Shown: piece by piece, positions 34,176-42,892 of the stretch
How positions within the stretch are numbered: position 1 is the stretch's first letter
Layout of the letters: the number at the start of each line of letters is the position of its first letter
Assembly (NCBI GenBank): GCA_910584875.1
Contig: CAJUDA010000022.1
Coordinates: 1 to 54,103, forward strand
Length of the DNA: 54,103 nt
Direction: 5' to 3'
Source of the DNA: an uncultured Eubacterium sp.
Lineage (GTDB): Bacteria > Bacillota > Clostridia > Lachnospirales > Lachnospiraceae
Position numbers and translations under genes: made by a program
The notes under the pieces: model-generated
What the model saw: only the letters and a program-made list of their open reading frames with translations
Databases searched by the model: none
What the model was told of the DNA's origin: nothing

Positions 34176-34675
34176 AAATTCAGAGCGACGATATCATGCC
34201 CGCTTTTATCCTTGTATCACTCCCCGAAAAAGTATCGTTTCCTTCCTTTGCAAATTCGCCGCCCGAGCATTGTCTGAGATGTCTGCTGTCGTTTTTTTCT
34301 GCCTTTTGTCAGCACGTTTGCACTAAGAGCCGCCACGCAACGGTACTAATGCACCACCAAATGAAGGTTTCCCCTGCTGCGGGCAGATGCAAAGCATCTG
34401 TTCACGAAAAAAGGATGCTAAAAATAAATATATTTGTTTTATCGCATCCTTTTTTTCGTGAATCAGCACCCTTGGTGCTGCCCGCTGCAATAAGTATTTA
34501 AGGTGGTGCATAAGGACCGGCGGGCGGCTATGCTGCAAAAAGCAGAAAAAACGACAACGCAGACAGCGAGTTTGCGAAGGGCGGCGAAATATTTTTGCAA
34601 AGGAAGGAACGATTTACTTTTTCGCCGGGAGTGATATATGGGATAAGAAGCGGCATGATACCACCGCTCTGAAAC
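34176..34675. repeat. Approximately 500-base imperfect palindrome: two inverted diverged copies
   Basis: The whole gap between the arabinanase promoter and the NlpC/P60 gene is one large inverted repeat centred near 34425-34432. Matching blocks include TATCATGCC (34192-34200 against 34652-34660), TTCCTTCCTTTGCAAA (34239-34254 against 34594-34609), TTCGCCGCCC, TGCACCACC and TTCACGAAAAAA. Each half also holds a small hairpin at the same place: CAGATGC/GCATCTG (34384-34400) and CAGCACC/GGTGCTG (34464-34480), identical in stem length and loop size but with three base pairs exchanged in a complementary way. Short frames within it are not conserved between halves. It is not a recognised family. Confidence 0.85.
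34401..34462. terminator. Central hairpin of the large palindrome
   Basis: TTCACGAAAAAAGGATGC (34401-34418) pairs with GCATCCTTTTTTTCGTGAA (34444-34462) with one extra T. The A7/T7 flanks give a bidirectional terminator shape. It could end transcription from the NlpC/P60 gene. Confidence 0.6.
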
Positions 34676-34691
34676 ATTTTGACTACCCGCT

Positions 34692-35471
34692 CTATTCCTC
34701 TACTACTCTTACCACCTTTGCAATACGCCTGTAGTTCATATCACTGACTGCCACACATTTTGTCCGGGCAGACGCATGGATGATCTTATCTTCACCCGCA
34801 TAGATGCCGCAATGAGTGAGTCTGGCATTGCTTGTGCCATAGAAAATAAGATCTCCCGGTCTGACGTCCTTTAATTTGATCTCCCGTCCCTGTTTTGCCT
34901 GGTCTTTCACAGAACGGGGCAGTCTGATCTCAAATTTTTTAAATACTGCCTGCACCAGCCCGGAGCAGTCCGCACCAAATTCTGACCCATACAGATTTTT
35001 CAGGTTGTTTTGCGTCACTTTGCGACCGGTTTCATCGAATGAATAAGTATACGTGACTGGTTCCTCCGGCAGCTTCGCGCGACCGTATACATATGGAACA
35101 CCCTGCATACTCTCCGCATAAGCAGCGATCCGCTCTCCCAGAGAATCTTCGTCCTTTGAAAAACCGCAGCTTACATCTGTTATATCCGGGATTTCATCTT
35201 CTTCCTCTCCTTTCTTGTCCCTGGAGCTGAGCGGACGTTCTGATTTCTTACGATCCGCTTCTTCCCCGCTGGAAACAGCCTCTTTAGAGGATGCACCTCC
35301 TGACGCCGCGCTCCCTGATACGGATTGCCTGGCAGCTCCCTCCGCCAGTTCAAATACCCTTTCTTTTCTGTCTGCCGACGACATGACCGCCTGCACAAGA
35401 ATCAGTGCTCCCAGCACGGCAAATACCATGATACTGCCTGACACCATACAAAGTTTCCATTTTCCTTTCAT
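34692..35471 (-). CDS. Membrane-anchored NlpC/P60 (C40) peptidoglycan peptidase
   Basis: This 259-residue protein has an N-terminal membrane anchor (VSGSIMVFAVLGALILVQAVM), a Ser/Glu/Lys-rich linker of about 85 residues, and a C-terminal NlpC/P60 domain (about 120-259). The catalytic triad is visible: Cys in GADCSGLVQAVF, His in THCGIYAG and His or polar residue in IIHASARTKC. Such enzymes cut gamma-D-glutamyl-meso-diaminopimelate bonds in stem peptides. The ATG at 35471 follows GGAAAGGAG. A pair of 11-base-spaced TTACAA repeats lies about 130 bases upstream, inside the end of the histidine kinase gene, so it is probably controlled by the adjacent two-component system. Confidence 0.9.
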   Translation of the reverse strand: MKGKWKLCMVSGSIMVFAVLGALILVQAVMSSADRKERVFELAEGAARQSVSGSAASGGASSKEAVSSGEEADRKKSERPLSSRDKKGEEEDEIPDITDVSCGFSKDEDSLGERIAAYAESMQGVPYVYGRAKLPEEPVTYTYSFDETGRKVTQNNLKNLYGSEFGADCSGLVQAVFKKFEIRLPRSVKDQAKQGREIKLKDVRPGDLIFYGTSNARLTHCGIYAGEDKIIHASARTKCVAVSDMNYRRIAKVVRVVEE

Positions 35472-35496
35472 AACAATCGTCTCCTTTCCGGTGGAC

Positions 35497-35534
35497 TGCA
35501 CAGACTGCCTGGCGCCGTTGAGCCAGCCGGTGCA
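35497..35534. other. Hairpin with GGCGCCGTTGAGC in the NlpC/P60 leader
   Basis: TGCAC (35497-35501) and GTGCA (35530-35534) enclose a CTGGC/GCCAG stem (35509-35526). The internal GGCGCCGTTGAGC (35511-35523) is identical to the arm of the palindrome at 47761-47816. It lies in the predicted leader of the peptidase mRNA. Confidence 0.5.
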
Positions 35535-35593
35535 CAGCCCCTTGTCTGTTTTTTGTTACATTTATACGTTAGCCTTCCTGTTTTATAAAGTTT

Positions 35594-37024
35594 TCAGGAA
35601 CTTGTAAAAGAGTTGTAAGAAATGAAAATCTTTGTACCCTTCCCTTTTTCTGACTTGATCGTTATCTCCCATCCATGGATCTGTGCGATCTGGCGGCAGA
35701 GATACATCCCCAGTCCTGACCCTCCCAATTCCCTGCTCCGGGATTTGTCTTCCCGGTAGAACGGTTCAAATATGTGCTCCAGACATTCTCTGCCCATACC
35801 AGTCCCATCGTCTTCCACAACAGCATATTCTTCTGCAAGTCCGACCCGGACCGTCCCTCCGGGTCTGCAGGCATGGAAGCTGTTCCGCAAAAGATTGGTG
35901 AAAAACAGCTCTGCCAGCGTCTGGTTTCCCTCTATTTTTTCCCCTTTCACAATAATCTGGACTGCCACTGGTTTTTCCTGAAACTGGATCTCTGTCATCC
36001 TGAGCAGGATTTCTTTTAATGAGACAAGAAGAATCTCCTCTTTCTCTGTCTCATCCTGGCGCATCAGGATCACCTGGCGCAATGTTTCGCTAATCCCCAT
36101 CACCCTGCCGGATTCCTGTACGATATAATCCAGATACTGTATACTTTTATCCTCGGTCAGCCGGGCGCCCAGCAGCAGCTGGGCATAGCCCCGGATGGAA
36201 GTCACCGGCGTCCTTAGTTCATGGGACAGGGCATCGATAAACTCCTGTTTTGTCGCAGCCTCCTGCTCTTTCTGCTCCATATGCTGTCTGACCTGACGTG
36301 CCATCCCGTTTATGTCTGCGGCAAGCTGTGCCAGCTCGTCCTTCCCCTTCACGGGCAGCTGATACTGAAAATCACCTGCCGAGATCCGGGCGGCCGCCCC
36401 GGAGATATCCGATACCGGGCGCAGAAAACGACGCATGACAAAATACAGCAAAAATGCCATAAGTACAGAAGCCGCTATTTCCAAAACGATAAAAAAAACC
36501 ATCTGCCCTTTCCAGATATCGAGAGTTTCTGTGACTCTTCCATAAATCACCAGCCGGTAATCCTGTCCTTCCAGGGAACCGGACGTACAGGAATATTTTT
36601 CCTCCCCCTGATTCAGAATCTGTACCTGCCGGATCCCGCCATCCAGAACCTTTTTTCTTATCTCACCGCCAGTGAGGAAACCGGACCGCAGCGCTCCCTC
36701 CGCTGCCGAATAAGTGAGCTGTGTCCCAAAACGGGATTTCACCCGCAGTTCATCCCCCTTCCAGAGCTCAAAACCCAGTTCCTCTGTGGCATAAGAGGAT
36801 ACATAGGTCTGGAACAGCTCCCATTCTCCCGCCATATCTCCCCCCGCCTCAGCCAGATCCTCGGTTAAGGAAACCGCTATATTGTTCCACTGAGAAATAC
36901 ATGCCTTTTCGACCGATTCCACGCTTTTTTCATATCCTCCCCGGAAAACAAGGATATTGCATGTATTCAGAACTACTAAAAAAAGCACCATGATGATCAG
37001 ATACACTTTTTCCCATAATTTCAT
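35594..37024 (-). CDS. Sensor histidine kinase (HAMP, HisKA, HATPase)
   Basis: This 476-residue membrane kinase has an N-terminal helix (residues 5-27), an extracytoplasmic domain of about 140 residues, a second helix (174-196), HAMP (197-250) and HisKA/HATPase. The phosphorylated residue is His268 in IDALSHELRTP. The N box is FFTNLLRNSFHA, G1 is VVEDDGTGMG, and G2 is GGSGLGMYL. The ATG at 37024 follows GGAG; a GTG at 37033 overlapping the regulator's stop is less likely. The ligand is unknown. It follows its response regulator directly, so the two form one operon. Confidence 0.93.
   Translation of the reverse strand: MKLWEKVYLIIMVLFLVVLNTCNILVFRGGYEKSVESVEKACISQWNNIAVSLTEDLAEAGGDMAGEWELFQTYVSSYATEELGFELWKGDELRVKSRFGTQLTYSAAEGALRSGFLTGGEIRKKVLDGGIRQVQILNQGEEKYSCTSGSLEGQDYRLVIYGRVTETLDIWKGQMVFFIVLEIAASVLMAFLLYFVMRRFLRPVSDISGAAARISAGDFQYQLPVKGKDELAQLAADINGMARQVRQHMEQKEQEAATKQEFIDALSHELRTPVTSIRGYAQLLLGARLTEDKSIQYLDYIVQESGRVMGISETLRQVILMRQDETEKEEILLVSLKEILLRMTEIQFQEKPVAVQIIVKGEKIEGNQTLAELFFTNLLRNSFHACRPGGTVRVGLAEEYAVVEDDGTGMGRECLEHIFEPFYREDKSRSRELGGSGLGMYLCRQIAQIHGWEITIKSEKGKGTKIFISYNSFTSS
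35602..35618 (-). promoter_or_regulatory. TTACAA repeat pair upstream of the NlpC/P60 gene
   Basis: TTACAA occurs at 35613-35618 and 35602-35607 on the minus strand, period 11. It lies in the last codons of the kinase gene, upstream of a TATAAA-type -10 region. It matches the pair at 37728-37744. PhoB/OmpR-type regulators bind such direct repeats. Confidence 0.6.
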
Positions 37025-37029
37025 ATGTA

Positions 37030-37683
37030 TCACTCCGCCTCCAGCCGGTATCCCAGCTTATACACCGTCTTCAGTTCCCCTTCCAGCCCCAGTTTCTTAC
37101 GCAAAGAAGCCACATGGACATCTACTGTCCGGGTATCCCCTTCATAATCATATCCCCACACGGACTGGATCAGCTGCTCTCTTGACAGCGCGATATTCCG
37201 GTTGTGGATCAGGTACTCCAGCAGTTCGTATTCCTTTAATGTCAGCGGGATCTCCCTCTCTCCGTCCCTTACCATGTGGGACTGCAGGTCCACCTGGATT
37301 TCTCCTATGGTAAACACGTCGCTGCCCCGCCTGTCCTGCCTCCGTAATACGGCGTTTACCCTGGCGATCAGCTCCAGCATGTCAAAGGGTTTTACAATAT
37401 AATCCTCTGCTCCCATATTCAGTCCTTTTACCTTATCATATACATTGTCTTTCGCCGTCAGCATGATCACCGGCGTGTCTGCTGCATCCGGCAGCACATC
37501 ATAGCCGGAACAGCCGGGGAGCATGATATCCAGAAGCACCAGATCAAACTCATCCTGCCGGAGACACATACGCGCCTCCGGTCCGTCATATGCCTGGATA
37601 CAGATATGCCCCACCAGAACAAGATTCTCCCTGATCAGGTTATTGATCAGCTTCTCATCTTCTACGATCAGTATTTTTGCCAC
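37030..37683 (-). CDS. OmpR/PhoB-family response regulator
   Basis: This 217-residue protein has a receiver domain (1-115) with the acidic pocket VEDEK, the phosphorylated Asp52 in LLDIML, the conserved Thr in MLTAKD and the Lys of VKPFD. A winged-helix DNA-binding domain (120-217) includes RTVDVHVASLRKKLG and ends TVYKLGYRLEAE. It regulates genes in response to the kinase encoded immediately after it. A TTACAA-N5-TAACAA repeat lies about 45 bases upstream (37728-37744), which suggests autoregulation, and the same motif lies upstream of the NlpC/P60 gene. Confidence 0.95.
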   Translation of the reverse strand: MAKILIVEDEKLINNLIRENLVLVGHICIQAYDGPEARMCLRQDEFDLVLLDIMLPGCSGYDVLPDAADTPVIMLTAKDNVYDKVKGLNMGAEDYIVKPFDMLELIARVNAVLRRQDRRGSDVFTIGEIQVDLQSHMVRDGEREIPLTLKEYELLEYLIHNRNIALSREQLIQSVWGYDYEGDTRTVDVHVASLRKKLGLEGELKTVYKLGYRLEAE

Positions 37684-37727
37684 GTGCCCTGTCCTCCTCC
37701 TTTTTTGCCTTCTATCATACTACCGCA

Positions 37728-37744
37728 TTGTTAAGAAGTTGTAA
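37728..37744 (-). promoter_or_regulatory. TTACAA/TAACAA repeat pair upstream of the response regulator
   Basis: On the minus strand TTACAA (37739-37744) is followed by TAACAA (37728-37733 region) with an 11-base period. It overlaps the last codons of the DUF255 gene. A TATGAT -10-like box follows. The repeat resembles Pho-box-like OmpR-family sites. Confidence 0.6.
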
Positions 37745-39695
37745 AATCCGAAATCCGATTGGTCGGGGGAAAACAGGTATGATCCCGGCAGACATAGTAC
37801 GTTGTCTTTTCATTGAGCAGCCGGTAGTCCTCTGTCGGACATGTGAGGATGCGGATATCCGCGTACAGGGGCAGACGGGGCAGGATTTCCTCCCGGCTCT
37901 CACCTTCTGCCAGAACTGCCGTGATCTTCATGGGCGGGTGATCATACATCAGCAGCGCTGTCAGAAACATACTGTGGCCTGCAGGATACCGCTCCGCCTC
38001 TGCCGACAGCCAGGCAAGCTGCCACTGTGCCTCTTTCTCATAATCCTCATCCCCGCAGATCTGCGACAGACGGACAAGACAGTATGCCATAACGGAATTC
38101 CCGCTTGGCAGCGCCCCGTCATAGCTTTCCTTTGGCCTTAGGATCAGACTGTCATTTTCTGTTCCATACAAATAATATCCGCCTTCCTCCAGATCGCCAA
38201 ACTGATCGACCGCCTCTGCGCAGACCTGTTTTGCCCGCTCCCGGTATTCCGGTTTTTCCGTCACGTCATACAGATGGATCAGAGCTGCCGTATAACAGGT
38301 ATAATCATCCAGAAAGCCTTTGACGGAGCGGACTCTGTTCCGGCTGCTGACATACAGGCTGACACCCTCTGCCAGATAATGCTCCACATACTGCTGTGCC
38401 CGCTCTGCTGCCTCCAGATAGCACCTCTTTCCCGTAACCCGATAAAGAACGCTCATGGCACAGATCATCAGCGAATTCCACGCCGTGAGGATCTTGTCAT
38501 CCAGATGAAGACTGGCACGGGACCTTCTGTACTCATAGAGCTTTTGCCGTTCTTCTTTATACGGGTCTGAAATTCCCCCGCCATGCAGCAGATTGGGTAT
38601 ATTTTTCCCCTCAAAGTTTCCCGGTCCGGTAATGCCGTAATACCGGGAGACCTCTTCTCCTTTCTCTTTTCCCAGAATATGGAGGATCTCTTCTTTTGTC
38701 CAGAGATAGTAAACGCCCTCCCCACCCTCACTGTCTGCATCCTGGGCGGAATAGAAGCCGCCGTCCGGTCCCCTCATCTCACGCAGGACATATTCTGCCG
38801 TCTGTTCTGCCGTCTCAAGAAACAGCTCTTCCGTCGACACCTTATATACTGCTGCACAGGCAAGGATCAGCAGGGCATTGTCATATAACATCTTCTCAAA
38901 GTGGGGAACCAGATACCGCCGGTCCGTCGAATACCGCGAAAAGCCAAAGCCGATCTGATCGAAGATCCCGCCGCGCCGCATTTTCTCCAGCGTCTCCTTT
39001 ACCTGTCCGACAGCCCGCGCCGCCCCCTCCCGGTCCGCTTCTGTCTGTGCATACAATAAAAGAAACAAAAGATTGTGCGGTGTGGGAAATTTGGGAGCGT
39101 GCCCAAAGCCGCCGTATCCTTCATCATAATTTTCTGCAAAATATGCCGCCGCCTGCTGGGGCAGATACGGGCTGGGAAAAAGGCTTGCCTCCGGATCCGT
39201 CTGCGACAGATTGATCTGCGTCCGGTCCGCCATGGCAAGCAGCCCCTGCCTGTTTTTCTTCCACTGATCCGCAATCGTCTTCAGTATTTCGCGGAATCCC
39301 GGGATCCCATGTCGTGCCTCCGGTGGGAAATAGGTCCCCGCATAAAACGGTTTCTGCTGTGCCGTCATAAAAATGCTCATGGGCCATCCTCCGCTCCCCG
39401 TCATTTCCTGACAGGCTTTCATATACACACTGTCAATATCCGGTCTCTCCTCCCGGTCTACCTTTATGGAGATAAAATACTTATTTAACAAATCTGCCGT
39501 CTCCTGGTCCTCAAAACTCTCATGTGCCATCACATGGCACCAGTGGCAGGTGCTGTATCCGACACTTAAGAATACCGGTTTATCTTCCTCTTCCGCCTTC
39601 CGGAACGCTTCCTCTCCCCAGGGATACCAGTCCACCGGATTTTCCACATGCTGTAATAAATACGGACTGCTCTGTCCTGTCAGATGATTGCTCAT
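37731..39695 (-). CDS. DUF255 thioredoxin-domain protein (YyaL-like)
   Basis: This 654-residue cytosolic protein has an N-terminal thioredoxin-like domain (1-165) with the redox pair Cys50-His-Trp-Cys53 (GYSTCHWCHV). A long (alpha/alpha)6 glycosidase-like barrel follows (about 190-620: HAPKFPTPHNLLFLL, HFEKMLYDNALLI, SAQDADSEGGEGVYYLWT, and KILTAWNSLMI), as in spermatogenesis-associated protein 20 and Bacillus YyaL. Active-site residues for sugar hydrolysis are not established in this family. The start is supported by its canonical MSNHLTGQSSPYLLQH opening. It is 31 bases after the ABC permease terminator region. Confidence 0.9.
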   Translation of the reverse strand: MSNHLTGQSSPYLLQHVENPVDWYPWGEEAFRKAEEEDKPVFLSVGYSTCHWCHVMAHESFEDQETADLLNKYFISIKVDREERPDIDSVYMKACQEMTGSGGWPMSIFMTAQQKPFYAGTYFPPEARHGIPGFREILKTIADQWKKNRQGLLAMADRTQINLSQTDPEASLFPSPYLPQQAAAYFAENYDEGYGGFGHAPKFPTPHNLLFLLLYAQTEADREGAARAVGQVKETLEKMRRGGIFDQIGFGFSRYSTDRRYLVPHFEKMLYDNALLILACAAVYKVSTEELFLETAEQTAEYVLREMRGPDGGFYSAQDADSEGGEGVYYLWTKEEILHILGKEKGEEVSRYYGITGPGNFEGKNIPNLLHGGGISDPYKEERQKLYEYRRSRASLHLDDKILTAWNSLMICAMSVLYRVTGKRCYLEAAERAQQYVEHYLAEGVSLYVSSRNRVRSVKGFLDDYTCYTAALIHLYDVTEKPEYRERAKQVCAEAVDQFGDLEEGGYYLYGTENDSLILRPKESYDGALPSGNSVMAYCLVRLSQICGDEDYEKEAQWQLAWLSAEAERYPAGHSMFLTALLMYDHPPMKITAVLAEGESREEILPRLPLYADIRILTCPTEDYRLLNEKTTYYVCRDHTCFPPTNRISDFTTS

Positions 39696-39728
39696 ATCGC
39701 TGCTCCTTTCACCGTACCGTCATAAAAA

Positions 39729-39757
39729 CCGGACGGTTCCTATATGAAACCGCCCGG
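39729..39757 (-). terminator. Terminator of the lipoprotein-ABC operon
   Basis: CCGGACGGTT (39729-39738) pairs with AACCGCCCGG (39748-39757), with one G-T pair. On the minus strand the stem is followed by TTTTT (39724-39728). It lies about 35 bases after the permease stop. Confidence 0.85.
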
Positions 39758-39791
39758 CATTCTGTTATTACTATGTACTTTTTTTACAATT

Positions 39792-42164
39792 TTATGCATG
39801 CTTCATTTTTCTCATGAGAATCACGGTGACTGCGACGGCTCCTGCCGCATAACCGGCAAAAACAGCCGCGCCGTGATCGTGCAGTACCGTCTCCGGCATG
39901 GCATACAGCGGATACAGGGAAACCCATCTGGCAGCGGGAAATCCCATCTGTTTCAGGATCAGGGGCAGAAGCAGTATTAATACAGCTGTGAACAAAGCCT
40001 GTCTGTGATTTTTCAGCCTGTCTGACAAAAAGCACACGATCAGTGTCAGCGCGATGACAGCACTGATCTGCAGCAGCCAGGCCGCAGCAGCCCATACAGC
40101 CAGTGGTATCGTGATCCCGGATCCGAAATACGCCGGTACTGCATCGACCGGAGCGGACCACCCACAGAGCGGATACCTGTCATGGATCCTGACACAGCGG
40201 CAGACAACCGGTATGAGCGCTGCCAGTCCGGCACATAAGACGCTGACCTGCAGCTTTTTCTTTACAACCTCACGCCGCCCCGATTCGGAAGCAGACAACA
40301 TCTGCCACATTTTTTTCTCTTCTTCCATCGCCATTACGTTATGAAAGGCGAGGATCACACAGAGCGTCAGCAGCAGCAAATCCATCCGGGCATCCTCATC
40401 CCCCCAGATCCCGAACAGATAAAGATATCCCGTATCATATACGTACCGCCCTCCTTCCTTCACCCTGTCATACTGCTGCAGCACTCTCTGAAAGGACGGA
40501 TAAAAGGCAAGCTCACTGTACAGCGGAGCTTTCATGGATTCCGCTTCCTCTTCGGTAAGCTCTCCCCGGTCTGTCATCCCGTCGATATTTCTCAGCCCGG
40601 CAAACAGCTTATCATACCTCGCCCTTTCATTCCTGACAAGGGTCTCTTTTTCTGGCGTATTTTCTCCCTGCAGCTGCAGCATCAGATCCTGATAATAGCT
40701 CTCTGTCACCGGCAGACTATATTGTTTCCGGATACAACGGTATCCGATCAGCACACCAAACAGAAGTAAAACGAAAAATACCCGGTTCATAACAAGGATC
40801 TTATATCCCTCATGGCAAAACAGGCTGCCATGGGGACGAAACCTTACGGCAAAGGTATGTCTGGTCTTTGCCATCTCCCATTTTCCTGCCCGCAGATATA
40901 CAGCTGTCAGGACAAAAATACCTGCCAGGATCCGCATCGCCAGAAGGACAGGAATCACAACCAGCCGGGATAATGGATAGCCAGAGAAATTTAAATTCAG
41001 GTAGCTTCCATACAGATCCGCTGTTTTCAGCATCCCCTCCAGGGACAGGTATTTCAGCCAGTTATAAGAAGACCACGCCGGAACGGCAAAGTACAGCAAA
41101 AGATTCAGGGCAAGATAACCCGCGGCTGCCAGATACGGTATCAAGGGATGCCGGGACAGCACTGCTGCCAGCATAACGAGAACTCCCACAAGATACATCA
41201 CTCCCGCTTTTGTCAGAAGCAGGATCCATACGAAGGAGAGAACATTGACAGAAAGACTGCTCTCCCTGTAAGGAGCGACGGACTGAAGGCTGCGAAACAG
41301 GCTGCCGATCCCGGCTGTCCCGGCAAAAAAGACAAGATTCAGTACATAAATAAGGATCGTCGCCACCATACAGTGAATCCCTAATGCGCCGAGCCTTGCA
41401 GCGATACTCCGCCCACGTCCACTGACGGTAGCGCGTGTCAGGAGAAACAGCCGTTTCTGTCTCTCCTCATGGACCGCCCCACCGGCGAACAAAAGAACAG
41501 AGAGAAGAAGGAGAACATCTGATACATCACTTTCCAGGGCGGAGGTAATCCCCTTCGAGGGAACATAACAGATCTCCACGGTATCCATTCCCTCATAATC
41601 CTCTGCACTCTTCTCCACATTCCGGCTCGCAAAATCCTCCTGCCCTGCTTTTCCGGCAAATATGGATATTCCATGCAGAGCATCCCTATTCTCCCGGATC
41701 TGCGCCAGATAATCAGGATAGGAATATACTTTTTCCGCTTCCCCGTAGACCTCTGCGATCAGGGAATGCTCCTGTTCAAAAGACTCGGTATATTTCAGAT
41801 AACTGCCATTTTCATAAGCCTCCCGGTATTGTTCCCATACGCCCGGATGCTGCTCCATCTCCTGCCTGGCAAGCTCTCTCCCCATCTCGCCCTGCATCGC
41901 CTGAAACTGCATAATTTCCTGCACCACACGGATACCCTCTATATCGCGGTACAGTTTTCCGATATACTGCTTTTTCTGTCCCTCGGTCATATCCTGCATA
42001 TCGCGCTGCAGTGCCTTATAGGCAGACAATCCCGGTTCCGTCCCGTCCGACAGGCTGGCATACCATATAAGAAACAGATTACTGAATACCAGTACAGCCA
42101 TCAAAAACAGAAAATTTCGTTTCTGCCAGACTTTGGCAAGCTCAAAAAGAACCAGACGGTTCAT
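39792..42164 (-). CDS. Fused ABC-2-type permease (two halves in one protein)
   Basis: This 790-residue permease looks like two ABC-2 halves joined. Each half opens with a cytosolic helix, a first membrane helix and a long extracytoplasmic domain with coiled-coil character (residues 35-220 and about 505-640), followed by five or so helices. The parallel starts (LFELAKVWQKRNFLFLMAVL and CHEGYKILVMNRVFFVLLLF) are the main evidence. Its start overlaps the ATPase stop (ATGA) after GGAGGTGGGAG. The operon is lipoprotein, ATPase, permease, under a candidate two-component system. Substrate is unknown; peptide or antibiotic export is a guess. Confidence 0.85.
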   Translation of the reverse strand: MNRLVLFELAKVWQKRNFLFLMAVLVFSNLFLIWYASLSDGTEPGLSAYKALQRDMQDMTEGQKKQYIGKLYRDIEGIRVVQEIMQFQAMQGEMGRELARQEMEQHPGVWEQYREAYENGSYLKYTESFEQEHSLIAEVYGEAEKVYSYPDYLAQIRENRDALHGISIFAGKAGQEDFASRNVEKSAEDYEGMDTVEICYVPSKGITSALESDVSDVLLLLSVLLFAGGAVHEERQKRLFLLTRATVSGRGRSIAARLGALGIHCMVATILIYVLNLVFFAGTAGIGSLFRSLQSVAPYRESSLSVNVLSFVWILLLTKAGVMYLVGVLVMLAAVLSRHPLIPYLAAAGYLALNLLLYFAVPAWSSYNWLKYLSLEGMLKTADLYGSYLNLNFSGYPLSRLVVIPVLLAMRILAGIFVLTAVYLRAGKWEMAKTRHTFAVRFRPHGSLFCHEGYKILVMNRVFFVLLLFGVLIGYRCIRKQYSLPVTESYYQDLMLQLQGENTPEKETLVRNERARYDKLFAGLRNIDGMTDRGELTEEEAESMKAPLYSELAFYPSFQRVLQQYDRVKEGGRYVYDTGYLYLFGIWGDEDARMDLLLLTLCVILAFHNVMAMEEEKKMWQMLSASESGRREVVKKKLQVSVLCAGLAALIPVVCRCVRIHDRYPLCGWSAPVDAVPAYFGSGITIPLAVWAAAAWLLQISAVIALTLIVCFLSDRLKNHRQALFTAVLILLLPLILKQMGFPAARWVSLYPLYAMPETVLHDHGAAVFAGYAAGAVAVTVILMRKMKHA

Positions 42165-42889
42165 TCTCCCACCTCCTCCCCGCCAAAGATTTTCATATAT
42201 ATCTCTTCCAGACTTCCTCTCCCGCCATACCGCTGGCATAATGCCTCCACGCTGTCTTTGGCTGCCACCCTGCCATCCTTTAATAAAATGATCTCGTGCG
42301 CGATCGATTCGATGTCCGACACAACATGTGTCGCCACAAGAATGATCCTTCCTTCTGCCAGTTCCCCGATTTTTTCCCTGACCCTCACACGTTCCTTTGG
42401 ATCAAGCCCCGCCGTTGGTTCATCGAGAACGATCAGTTCCGGTTTGCCCATCATTGCCTGTGCAATGAGCAGACGCTGCTTCATCCCGCCAGAGTAGGCG
42501 CCGACCCGCCGTTCCAGCATCTCTGTAAGATTAACATACGCCGCCACACGCTCCACTTCTTCTTTTAACTGCTGTCCCCCGATCTTCTTTAACGCACCCA
42601 TATAACTCAAAAACCGTTTCCCGGTAAAGCTGTCATATAACCCCTGCTGCTGGGGCGCATAACCGAGAATCCTCCGGTACCCGGAACCATACTCCCTGAT
42701 TTCCTTCCCCTTCCAGTATATCTCACCCTGGTCCAGTTTGCTATTTTCGGTGATCACGTTCATCAGCGTGGATTTGCCGGCTCCGTTCGGTCCCAGAAGA
42801 GCATACACACCCGATGTCAGCGACAGGGAAACTTCTCTGAGCGCCGTCTTTTTTCCATAAGATTTCGTTACATTTCTGATCTCCAGCAT
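42161..42889 (-). CDS. ABC transporter ATP-binding protein
   Basis: This 242-residue ATPase drives the permease encoded next to it. Walker A is GPNGAGKST (33-41), the Q loop is YAPQQQGLYDSF, the signature is AYSGGMKQRLLIAQ, and Walker B is LIVLDEPTAGLD, followed by the switch histidine in LVATHVVSDIES. The family is the ABC-2 drug/lipid type. It lies three bases after the lipoprotein stop and overlaps the permease by four bases. Confidence 0.95.
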   Translation of the reverse strand: MLEIRNVTKSYGKKTALREVSLSLTSGVYALLGPNGAGKSTLMNVITENSKLDQGEIYWKGKEIREYGSGYRRILGYAPQQQGLYDSFTGKRFLSYMGALKKIGGQQLKEEVERVAAYVNLTEMLERRVGAYSGGMKQRLLIAQAMMGKPELIVLDEPTAGLDPKERVRVREKIGELAEGRIILVATHVVSDIESIAHEIILLKDGRVAAKDSVEALCQRYGGRGSLEEIYMKIFGGEEVGE

Positions 42890-42892
42890 TCC

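Noticed and set aside
34196..34501. Open frames inside the large palindrome
   Set aside because: They are not preserved between the two halves: indels break the frame, and no ribosome site fits.
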